A stretch of 64,000 nucleotides of DNA, taken from positions 248,001 to 312,000 of the forward strand of contig CACWZP010000004.1 in NCBI GenBank assembly GCA_902765395.1. Direction: 5' to 3'. The notes under the pieces were generated by a model that saw only the letters and a list, made by a program, of their open reading frames with translations, was not told the DNA's origin and ran no database searches. A program made the position numbers and the translations under genes. Shown in pieces: positions 49,065 through 56,456 of the stretch. The DNA is from an uncultured Eubacteriales bacterium (GTDB lineage: Bacteria; Bacillota; Clostridia; Christensenellales; Aristaeellaceae). Position 1 is the stretch's first letter, and every line of letters begins with the position of its first letter.

Positions 49065-49122
49065 TTGTGCCATTTCCCATATTTGGGCTGTGCCATTTTG
49101 GAAAAAGGTGTGCCATTTTGGT
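49065..49122. repeat. Three direct TGTGCCATTT repeats upstream of the secreted protein promoter
   Basis: TTGTGCCATTT at 49065, CTGTGCCATTTTGG at 49088 and GTGTGCCATTTTGG at 49108, spaced 23 and 20 bases, i.e. about two helical turns. They lie just upstream of the -35 element. Confidence 0.75.
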
Positions 49123-49173
49123 TGACATATCAGTCATTGCCGTGACAATTCCGGCAACATCGGTTGAGGGAAC

Positions 49174-49195
49174 GAAAAAGCCCCCTTTCGGGGGC
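49174..49195 (-). terminator. Terminator after the HAD-thiamine pyrophosphokinase gene
   Basis: Minus strand: GCCCCC, loop GAAA, GGGGGC, then TTTTTCG. Confidence 0.9.
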
Positions 49196-49213
49196 ATAAG
49201 GGGCATGAACCTG

Positions 49214-50530
49214 TCAGGCCGGGCACACGGTGACCAGCAGCGCGCCGCTTTGGACGGAGATCCCGGCCTCGGGGGCGGCGAACTCGTTGCTCAGGCCGAG
49301 GGGGAAGGCGTTGGTGAGGGTGGCGTTTTCCAGCGTCCACTTCGCGCCGCGGATGGACACGCCCCGGCATTCGTCACTCAGCGCGAACACGGACAGCTTC
49401 ACGCCCCGCGCGCCATCGCCAGCGATATTCCGGGGCACGGTCACCGTGCCGTCCACGACGACCGTCGCCCAGCTCTCACCGTCGCTCATCTCGGTGCGAA
49501 CGCCCCGCCGCGCGGCATAGTGGAGCGCCTGGAAATTGGCCAGCGTGTGGTCCACCCGCCCGCCGAAGCCGCCCACGATCAGGAAATCGTCAAAGCCCAG
49601 GGCCAGGCCCCGCTTCAGGCACAGCAGGGTGTCCGAGTCGTCCTTCTCCACGGGCACGCGCCGGATGGCCTCGTCCGCGGGTTCATCGGAGGAATCGAAG
49701 TCGCCGATCACCACGTCGGGCTTGATGCCCTGCTTCCGGGCCAGCAGCCAGCCTGCGTCGGCGCAGAGGATGTAATCGCCCTCTTGCGGCGCATAGGCGC
49801 GGGCGGGATCGCCGTCACAGCGGGCGGTGAAGATCACGCAGCGGCGGGGCGTCTCGTCAAAGGGGTGCCAGCGGCGCATGTCGGCAAAGTCGTCGATGGT
49901 CCCGTCCGCCAGGGCGTCGATGGCCTCCCGGCTGTGCTCGGCGGCGGCGTCCCGCACGGCATAGGCCCGCATGCCGCGCTTCTTCGCGCCCTTGATCCCT
50001 TCCAGCACGTCCTCGAACACGGCGCATTCCGCCTCATCCACGCCCAGGCGCTCTGCGGCCAGCCGGTACAGCGCGCCGTCGGCCTTGGAGGTGTCCCCCA
50101 CCTCGGCGCAGGTGCAGAAGGCGTCGAACAGCTCCCGGACACCCGTGTGCTCCAGCGCCGGCATGAACAGCTCCGGCCGGTTGGCCGTCACCACCGCCAG
50201 CTTCACGCCGCTGCGCTTCAAAAAGCGCAGGTAGTCCCGCGCGCCGCGCTTCAGCGGCACCCGCAGGGCATACTCCTCCCCCGTCATGCGCATCCACTCG
50301 TCCATGACGGCTTCCACGGACTCCGCCAGACCGAAGCGCTTGATGGTATAGACGGCGGCCTCGCGGAAGCTCATGCCCTGCACGGCGCGGGCATAGTCGG
50401 CATGGTCGACCTCGATGCCGCGGGCCGCGAAGAACCGCGCGTCCACGTCGCGCCAGACATAGCCGCTGTCCAGCAGCGTGCCGTCCAGGTCAAACAGGGC
50501 GGCGGCGAAGGGAATGGAAGTTGAATTCAT
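49214..50530 (-). CDS. Fusion of HAD phosphatase and thiamine pyrophosphokinase
   Basis: 438 residues from the ATG at 50530 (MNSTSIPFAAALFDLDGTLL). Residues ~1-215 form a HAD-family phosphatase (FDLDGTLLDSGYVW, GVKLAVVTANRPELF, AECAVFEDVLEGIKGAKKRG). Residues ~225-438 form a thiamine pyrophosphokinase (GDYILCADAGWLLARKQGI, PDVVIGDFDSSDEP, FLIVGGFGGRVDHTLANF and a TPK-like C-terminal beta domain). TPK makes thiamine diphosphate. HAD phosphatases may hydrolyse thiamine monophosphate, so the fusion could feed its own kinase, a hypothesis. Its neighbours do not include thi genes. Confidence 0.88.
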   Translation of the reverse strand: MNSTSIPFAAALFDLDGTLLDSGYVWRDVDARFFAARGIEVDHADYARAVQGMSFREAAVYTIKRFGLAESVEAVMDEWMRMTGEEYALRVPLKRGARDYLRFLKRSGVKLAVVTANRPELFMPALEHTGVRELFDAFCTCAEVGDTSKADGALYRLAAERLGVDEAECAVFEDVLEGIKGAKKRGMRAYAVRDAAAEHSREAIDALADGTIDDFADMRRWHPFDETPRRCVIFTARCDGDPARAYAPQEGDYILCADAGWLLARKQGIKPDVVIGDFDSSDEPADEAIRRVPVEKDDSDTLLCLKRGLALGFDDFLIVGGFGGRVDHTLANFQALHYAARRGVRTEMSDGESWATVVVDGTVTVPRNIAGDGARGVKLSVFALSDECRGVSIRGAKWTLENATLTNAFPLGLSNEFAAPEAGISVQSGALLVTVCPA

Positions 50531-50595
50531 ATTGTCGTTCCTGTCCTGACGTATTATTTCCCAAGAGTTTGGCATGGTGAAGAGCCGCTTTCTTA

Positions 50596-50630
50596 TCTCT
50601 AAACTCTGAACTCTAAACTCTTAACTCTCA
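50596..50630 (-). repeat. Heptanucleotide array at the end of the FAD-protein gene
   Basis: On the minus strand, heptamers AGAGTTA, AGAGTTT, AGAGTTC and AGAGTTT start 7 bases before the stop codon (TAA at 50623..50621), so the last residues and the stop lie inside the array. Confidence 0.75.
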
Positions 50631-52627
50631 TCAATGATCGCTTCCGCGCACCTGATCCCGTCCACGGCGGCGGACATGATTCCCCCGGCGTAGCCCGCGC
50701 CCTCGCCGCAGGGGTACAGGCCGCGGATGTTGGACTGGCAGCCATCGTCGCGCTCGATGCGCACGGGCGAGGACGAGCGGGTCTCCACGCCGGTGAGCAC
50801 GGCGTCGGGGTCGGCAAAGCCGTGCAGCTTTTTGTCCAGCAGCGGCAGTGCTTTACGCATGCTGTCCGTGACAAACCCGGGAAGGCACCCGTCGAGGCTG
50901 CCCCACTTCACGCCGGGGCGGTAGCTGGGCTTCACCCTGCCGGGGCCGGTGCTGTCGCGCTTCTTCAAGAAGTCGCCCACCCGCTGGGCCGGGGCGCTGT
51001 AGTCGCCGCCGCCGGCCTCGAAGGCGGCGCGCTCCCACCTTCGCTGGAATTCCACGCCCGCCAGCGGACCCTCGCCGCCGAAGTCCTCCGGCAGCACGTT
51101 CACCAGCAGCGCGCTGTTGGCGTTCTCGCCGTCCCGGGCGTAGAGGCTCATGCCGTTCACCACCACGCCGCCCGCCTCGCTGGCAGCGGCGACCACCTGG
51201 CCGCCGGGGCACATGCAGAAGGTGTACACCGACCGGCCGCCTTCCAAGTGCACCGCCAGCTTGTAGTCGGCGGCGCCCAGCGCGGGATGGCCCGCCGCGG
51301 GGCCGTACTGGGCGCGGTTGATCGCATCCTGCCTGTGCTCGATGCGCGCGCCGATGGCGAAGGGCTTGCGGGACATGGCAGCGCCCATCCCATGCACCAT
51401 CTCGAAGGTGTCCCGGGCGCTGTGGCCCACGGCGAGGATCACGGCGTTCGCGGGGAGGGCGTACTCCCCCTCCGGCCCGGCGAGCCTCGCGCCGGTGACC
51501 GCGCCGTCCTCCACGACCAGAGCCGTCAGCCGGGTCTGGAAGCGCACGTCGCCGCCCAGGGCGATGATCTCCTCGCGCAGGTTCTTCACCATGGCCTTCA
51601 GGTGGTCGGTGCCCACGTGGGGCTTGGCCTGCCAGAGGATGCTCTCCGGCGCGCCCGCGCGGTGCATTTCCTCCAGCACCGCCCTGCACCGCCTGTCCTT
51701 GATGCCGCTGTTCAGCTTGCCGTCGGAGAACGTGCCCGCGCCGCCCTCGCCGAACTGCACGTTGCTCTCGGGGTTGAAGGGCCCGCCGCGCCAGAAGGCG
51801 TTCACGTCCTGATCCCGCTCCTGGACGCACTTGCCCCGCTCCACCACCACGGGATTGAGCCCCGCCCGGGCCAGCGTCAGCGCCGCGAACAGCCCCGCCG
51901 GGCCCATCCCCACCACCAGTGGGCGGGGCCCACAACCACCTGCTGCCGCGCTGAGCGCTGGGCGCTCAACCCCATTTGCTGCCGCGTCCCCACCCGACGA
52001 TTCTTCGCGCCACTGATTCAAGCGCGAAGAATCTGCGCAGGCGGGATTTGCTGCAGGATTAAGCGCAGGGCGCTCAATCCCACCTGCTGCCGCGCTGAGC
52101 GCTGGGCGCTCAACCCCATTTGCTGCCGCGTCTTCGCCCGACGATTCTTCGCGCCACTGATTCAAGCGCGAAGAATCTGCGGAGGCGGGAGTATTCCCTT
52201 CCGGAAACCTGCCTTCGCGATCTGTACTATCTCCTTGTAGGGGCGCCGTTGCGGCGCCCGCCATGCACGATCCATCCGTTTTACGGGCGGGCTGCGCAAC
52301 GCCGTCCCTGCGGGAAAGCGCACCGACGCCATCCCTTGGCTCGCCCCCGTGAGGGGGAGAGCTGGCGGCGCGAAGCGCCGACTGAGAGGGGGCCTCCCCC
52401 CTCACCTCCTCCGCGTTCCGGGGCAGGCACACGGGCCGGGCGGTCTCCACGTCCAGCGTCAGCGTGAAGTGCACGTCGCCCTTGTCCCGGGCGTCCACGG
52501 ACTTGCGCGCCAGTCGCGCCCACAGGATGTCCGCCCGCTTCACGCGCAGCGCCCGCGCGGCCAGCTCCTCCACCGGCAGCTGCCAGTCGTCCAGCCTCTG
52601 CCGAAGCTGGGTGATGTGTATCCTCAT
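50621..52627 (-). CDS. FAD-dependent protein (BF3112/COG2509-like), with a repeat-filled insertion
   Basis: 668 residues starting MRIHITQLRQRLDDWQLPV, with GGGGGAA 9 bases upstream. The N-terminal ~75 residues carry the family start. Residues ~230-668 are the flavoprotein: PRPLVVGMGPAGLFAALTLA (FAD GxGxxG), GEGGAGTFSDGKLN, PFAIGARIEHRQDAINRAQY, CMCPGGQVVAAASE and GLYPCGEGAGYAGGIMSAA (second FAD contact). Between them, residues ~77-229 come from several palindromic elements plus a 144-bp in-frame duplication, not from the family. The final residues fall in a heptanucleotide array. Function in the family is unknown, probably a redox enzyme. Confidence 0.85.
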   Translation of the reverse strand: MRIHITQLRQRLDDWQLPVEELAARALRVKRADILWARLARKSVDARDKGDVHFTLTLDVETARPVCLPRNAEEVRGEAPSQSALRAASSPPHGGEPRDGVGALSRRDGVAQPARKTDGSCMAGAATAPLQGDSTDREGRFPEGNTPASADSSRLNQWREESSGEDAAANGVERPALSAAAGGIERPALNPAANPACADSSRLNQWREESSGGDAAANGVERPALSAAAGGCGPRPLVVGMGPAGLFAALTLARAGLNPVVVERGKCVQERDQDVNAFWRGGPFNPESNVQFGEGGAGTFSDGKLNSGIKDRRCRAVLEEMHRAGAPESILWQAKPHVGTDHLKAMVKNLREEIIALGGDVRFQTRLTALVVEDGAVTGARLAGPEGEYALPANAVILAVGHSARDTFEMVHGMGAAMSRKPFAIGARIEHRQDAINRAQYGPAAGHPALGAADYKLAVHLEGGRSVYTFCMCPGGQVVAAASEAGGVVVNGMSLYARDGENANSALLVNVLPEDFGGEGPLAGVEFQRRWERAAFEAGGGDYSAPAQRVGDFLKKRDSTGPGRVKPSYRPGVKWGSLDGCLPGFVTDSMRKALPLLDKKLHGFADPDAVLTGVETRSSSPVRIERDDGCQSNIRGLYPCGEGAGYAGGIMSAAVDGIRCAEAIIDES
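51943..52180 (-). repeat. 144-bp in-frame duplication with an internal hairpin
   Basis: Copies start at 51943 and 52087. Each holds a hairpin based on GATTCTTCGCGC / GCGCGAAGAATC (51999..52033 and 52143..52177). Translated, each gives ADSSRLNQWREESSG. Confidence 0.85.
52233..52400 (-). repeat. Further palindromic elements inside the same gene
   Basis: One is GGGGCGCCGTTGCGGCGCCC-like (52236..52258). Another (52338..52400) begins CTCGCCCCCGTGAGGGGGAG and continues with GGCGGCGCGAAGCGCCG and GAGAGGGGG. Confidence 0.75.
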
Positions 52628-52701
52628 GCAAACGTTCCCCCGCTGTCAATTTCATACTCCATTGTATAAAACCGTGCGGGGATATGTCAAGGGAAAAAGG
52701 A

Positions 52702-52786
52702 CCGGATTGCCACGTCGCTTCGCAGAAATACAGTATTGATTTCCAAGGAGAATAAACATGCAGGGGCGGCGCAACGCCGCCCCTGC
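52702..52786. repeat. Interspersed repeats in the gap after the secreted solute-binding gene
   Basis: CCGGATTGCCACGTCGCTTC (52702..52721), similar to copies near 59706, 60896 and 61001; and a hairpin GCAGGGGCGGCG/CGCCGCCCCTGC (52760..52786), similar to one at 60850..60876. No gene in this 223-bp gap. Confidence 0.8.
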
Positions 52787-52850
52787 TGCGTCCCATTACT
52801 CTGGGTTGCAGCGCTTCTTTTTTGATGTTTTGGCATGTGTTCCCCTGTCT

Positions 52851-55100
52851 TTACTGCCCCTCCAGCGCCATCATCCGAGCCTTCTGCGCCACGGCGGCGA
52901 GGAACTGCCGGGCAGGGATCAGGCCGTCGTTGTACTGGCCCAGCAGCTGCCAGGCCTCGCCGGAGGTGTCCTTTTCGAACCAGCTGGGGGCCTGGATGCA
53001 CACCCGGTCGCCGTGGGCGCGGTACCATTCCAGCCGCTCCGACGCGATCAGCCACTTGCCGGTGCGCTCGTATTCCTCCAAATCCTGCTCCACGACGGCG
53101 ATCTCCTCCTCCAGCGCCTGCACATCCTTCGCCTCGGCGGCCTCCAGCCGGGCGCGGAGGTCTGCCAGCATCTGCCCGTGATAGGCCTTCACCTCTTCGT
53201 AATTCGGCTGGAGCAGCGGCTCCGTCAGATCCGGGCAGAGCAGGTATTGCGTCTCCATGGGCAGGCGCTTAAGCAGCAATTCCATCAGGTCCAGCGCCGC
53301 GTCCTGGTGGGCGCTGTAGGGATTGACAAAGGCGGCCGTGGCGCTGAAGGCCATCGCGCCGGGCAGATCGTCCCCGAAGCCCAGCAGCAGCGGCGTGCCG
53401 TCGACCCCGTCGCCGTCGAAGTCGTAGGGCGTGCTGAGCTGGACGAGCAGCTTGTCCCCGCTCCCCCAGCTGTAGCCGTGGCCGCCAAAAAAGCCGTCCT
53501 CCCCGTCCTCCGCCGCCGCTGTCTCCGGCAGGCCATAGGCGGTGAAGTCCATCCCGTCCACCTTTTCCAGCAGCGCGGCCAGCCGCTCGTCGCCGTAGTC
53601 GGGCGCGACGCCCGCCAGCGCGGCGCAATCCACCCAGGCGTTGAGGATCTCCATCCGCAGGTTGTAGCGGAAGCCCTCGGCGGTCAGGTCGGCGTAGGTG
53701 AAGGACGCGTCCGGGCCGAGCCGGTCGAGCCTCGGCCGGATCTCCTCCTCCAGGAAGGTGAGAAAGCCCATCCAGTCCCCCGGCACATCCGAAATCGAAA
53801 GCCCCAGCCGCTCCAGCAGCGCCTCGCTCATGCCCATGCCCCCGCCGAACAGGTACACGGGCAGGGCGCAGAGCGCGCCGCTTGCGAACGTGTCCCGCCG
53901 GATGCCGGGATACATGCGCTCGCCGAACGCCCTGAGGGATTCCCGCTCCAGCGGCAGCATGTAGCCCCGATCCAGCAGCGCCCCGTAGGCCGCCGCACCC
54001 TCGCCGGTGTCCGTGATGTACACGTCCACGTCCCGGCTCCGGGTCAGCATGCCGTTCAGCGCCTCCTCCAGCGGGGCGTTCACCCGCGCCAGCGCCAGCT
54101 CCGGGTGCGCAACCGAGAACGCCAGCAGCGCCTCCTCCAGCCACGGGGCATTGAAGGACGCCGTCCAGCACAGCACGCCGTTCTCGTCCAGCGTGCCTTC
54201 CGTGCTCATCACGGCCACGCTGTCATGCATGACGGCGGCATAGCGCGTCCCGCCGCCCAGAGCCGCCGTGCCACGCTCGTCCAGCGGCAGGGCCGACACC
54301 GCCTCGCCCAGCGTGCCGCTTTCCAGATTTACCGGGCGGACGCGGCCGTCCAGCTCGGCGAAGATATCGCCCGTGACGGGATCGACGGCCACGCCGCCGG
54401 TGAAGGGCGGCAGGTCGCACAGCGGCTCCAGGCTCCCGTCCTTATCCACGCGATAGAGCGACGTCCCCGCGTCGTAGCCCTCCTTCACCAAAATCGGCCC
54501 GTCCGGGGCAGCCAGCAGGTGATAATCGTCCCAGTCCAACGCCTGCGCCCGGGCGGATTTCGGGTCGGCGGCGTCCACGGCGCAGAGCACCAGGCCCTCG
54601 TTGCCGTAGCCCAACAGGTACAGCGTGCCCCCGTGGACGCAAAGGTTCGACAGGCCGTTGAGCCCGCTGTCCCGGATGGCGGCGGGGGCGTTCAGGGTTT
54701 GGACGTTTCGCGCCTCCACGGCCCCGGCGTCGGTCAGGACGACGTCGCACAGCTGCAGGGCCTCGGCCTCGCCGCCCTCGTCCTCCAGCAGCCGCCCGCC
54801 CCGAAGCGCCTCCCCGTCCATAAAGAAGGTCAGGCCCTCGTAGGCGTTGCGCCAGCTGAAGCCGTCCCCATCCCCGTCCTCCGGGCCGGGCAGGTCGATC
54901 CTGTCCTCCCAGGACGTCGGCGCGTCGTCGCCCGCCCGCCATGTGGACAGCCCCTTGCCCAGGATGTACAGCGTCTCGCCGTCGGTGAACAGCGCGTCGA
55001 CCCACCCGTCCCCCGGCAGGGTCAGCAGCTGGCTGCCCTCGGCCAGGGCGGCGGCGGCCAGGCAGACGATGACAAGCAACAAAGCGATCTTCCGGAGCAT
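52851..55100 (-). CDS. Secreted protein with a repeat N-terminal part and solute-binding-like domain
   Basis: 749 residues from the ATG at 55100 (MLRKIALLLVIVCLAAAALA). A signal peptide ends near ALAEG. The first ~290 residues have beta-propeller character (TLYLLGYGNEGLVLCAVDAA, GVAVDPVTGDIFAELDG). Residues ~310-749 resemble family-1 extracellular solute-binding proteins (WLEEALLAFSVAHPELALAR, DVDVYITDTGEGAAAYG, SALCALPVYLFGGGMG near; TAAFVNPYSAHQDAALDLME). No ABC permease genes are nearby. A long helix follows near the C-terminus (ARLEAAEAKDVQALEEEIAV). Binding partner or ligand not clear. A hairpin may hide its ribosome site. Confidence 0.72.
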   Translation of the reverse strand: MLRKIALLLVIVCLAAAALAEGSQLLTLPGDGWVDALFTDGETLYILGKGLSTWRAGDDAPTSWEDRIDLPGPEDGDGDGFSWRNAYEGLTFFMDGEALRGGRLLEDEGGEAEALQLCDVVLTDAGAVEARNVQTLNAPAAIRDSGLNGLSNLCVHGGTLYLLGYGNEGLVLCAVDAADPKSARAQALDWDDYHLLAAPDGPILVKEGYDAGTSLYRVDKDGSLEPLCDLPPFTGGVAVDPVTGDIFAELDGRVRPVNLESGTLGEAVSALPLDERGTAALGGGTRYAAVMHDSVAVMSTEGTLDENGVLCWTASFNAPWLEEALLAFSVAHPELALARVNAPLEEALNGMLTRSRDVDVYITDTGEGAAAYGALLDRGYMLPLERESLRAFGERMYPGIRRDTFASGALCALPVYLFGGGMGMSEALLERLGLSISDVPGDWMGFLTFLEEEIRPRLDRLGPDASFTYADLTAEGFRYNLRMEILNAWVDCAALAGVAPDYGDERLAALLEKVDGMDFTAYGLPETAAAEDGEDGFFGGHGYSWGSGDKLLVQLSTPYDFDGDGVDGTPLLLGFGDDLPGAMAFSATAAFVNPYSAHQDAALDLMELLLKRLPMETQYLLCPDLTEPLLQPNYEEVKAYHGQMLADLRARLEAAEAKDVQALEEEIAVVEQDLEEYERTGKWLIASERLEWYRAHGDRVCIQAPSWFEKDTSGEAWQLLGQYNDGLIPARQFLAAVAQKARMMALEGQ

Positions 55101-55105
55101 AAAAC

Positions 55106-55152
55106 TTCCCCCTTCAACAGCGTCTATAATATTGACGCCCTTGAAGGGGGAA
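55106..55152 (-). promoter_or_regulatory. Hairpin sequestering the ribosome site of the secreted protein
   Basis: Outer stem TTCCCCCTTCAA / TTGAAGGGGGAA (55141..55152 with 55106..55117). The GGGGGAA of the ribosome site is in the stem. Inner stem GCGTC/GACGC. No T run follows, so it does not look like a terminator. Confidence 0.6.
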
Positions 55153-55174
55153 AGGATGGGTGGACACAGATATT

Positions 55175-56395
55175 TTACAGGAGCGCGTCCATCGCTTCCG
55201 CAGCGACCAGCGCGCTGCTCCAGGCCCATTGCAGGTTGAAGCCGCCGCAGTCGCCGTCCACGTCCAGCACCTCGCCCGCGGCGAACAGCCCCGGGCAGCG
55301 CAGCGACTGCATGGTGCGGATGTCGAAGTCCTTCAAAACCGCGCCACCGGCGGTCACCTGGGCCGTCTCGAAGCCCAGCGTGGCGGTGACGGGCAGCGTC
55401 CAGCCGCTCAAAAGCGCCGCCAGCGCGTCGATCTGCGCCGGCTTCAGCTCCCCGGCGGGCAGGGCCATGTCCAGTCCCGCGGCCTTCGCCAGCGTCTGCC
55501 CCAGCCGCTTGGGCACGATGCCGCTCAAAAAATCCTCCATGCGGCGCAGGGGCAGGGCCTTCGACCGCTCCATCAATTCCCGGCGGGCGTCGATCCCGGG
55601 CATGAAATCCAGCCGGACGGCGCACCGTCTGCCCGAGCGCAGCGCCTCGTTGGCCTGCCGGGCCAGCTGCATGGCGGCGATGCCGGAGACGCCCGTCTCG
55701 CTGAACAGCAGCTCCCCGGCTTCCTCGCGCACAATCCCGCCGTCCGCCAGCAGCGCGATCCCACCCTCGGCGCGGATGCCCTTCAGGCCGCGCACGGCCT
55801 CCGGCGGGGTCTTCAGCGCCGCGATGGCCGGGAACCGGGGCGCGATTGCGTGCCCGAGGCCCTCCAGCAGCCTGTAGCCGTCGCCGCAGGCCCCCAGCTT
55901 GGGCGCGGCCAGCCCGCCGGTACAGACCAGCGAAAGTCTTGCGCGCACCGACTGTCCCTCCGCCGACGCAGCCTCAAACCCGCCGCCGACCCGCTTCAGC
56001 GCCGCCACGGCGAAGTCCGTGCGCGTGTCCACGCCGCGCTCGTCGCAGCACAGCCGCAGCGCGTCCAGCACCGAGGCCGCCTGGTTGCTCATGGGATAGA
56101 CCCGGCCCGCCTCGTCCGCGCGGCAGGGGATGCCCAGCTCGCCGAAAAAGTCCATGACCCGCTTCGGCGGCCAGGCCTTCAGCGCGGCGCGGGCCGCCTG
56201 ACGGGAGCCGTGATAGTCCCCCGCCGAGGCGTTCAGGTTGGTGAGGTTGCAGCGGCCGTTGCCGGTTGAGAGCAGCTTGCGGCCCACGCGGTTCTGTTTT
56301 TCCAGCAGAACAACGCGCCGTCCCTTCCGGGCCAGCGCGCAGGCGGCCATCAGGCCCGAGGCCCCGCCGCCGACGATGAGTACATCATACAACAT
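55175..56395 (-). CDS. HI0933/YhiN-family flavoprotein
   Basis: 406 residues starting MLYDVLIVGGGASGLMAACA. The FAD motif is at the start (GGGASG), with EKQNRVGRKLLSTGNGRCNL (family signature), YPMSNQAASVLDALR, RLSLVCTGGLAAPKLGACGD, GVSGIAAMQLARQANEAL and the C-terminal PGLFAAGEVLDVDGDCGGFN FAD contact. Annotated as aminoacetone-oxidase-family or HI0933-like in other genomes. The substrate is not established. It lies 75 bases upstream of the secreted protein gene and may be transcribed with it. Confidence 0.92.
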   Translation of the reverse strand: MLYDVLIVGGGASGLMAACALARKGRRVVLLEKQNRVGRKLLSTGNGRCNLTNLNASAGDYHGSRQAARAALKAWPPKRVMDFFGELGIPCRADEAGRVYPMSNQAASVLDALRLCCDERGVDTRTDFAVAALKRVGGGFEAASAEGQSVRARLSLVCTGGLAAPKLGACGDGYRLLEGLGHAIAPRFPAIAALKTPPEAVRGLKGIRAEGGIALLADGGIVREEAGELLFSETGVSGIAAMQLARQANEALRSGRRCAVRLDFMPGIDARRELMERSKALPLRRMEDFLSGIVPKRLGQTLAKAAGLDMALPAGELKPAQIDALAALLSGWTLPVTATLGFETAQVTAGGAVLKDFDIRTMQSLRCPGLFAAGEVLDVDGDCGGFNLQWAWSSALVAAEAMDALL

Positions 56396-56456
56396 ATGCT
56401 TTTCCCTGAGAGCCTGAAGTTCGGAAAATGGCGTCGAGCAATCCTCAACCCCACTC

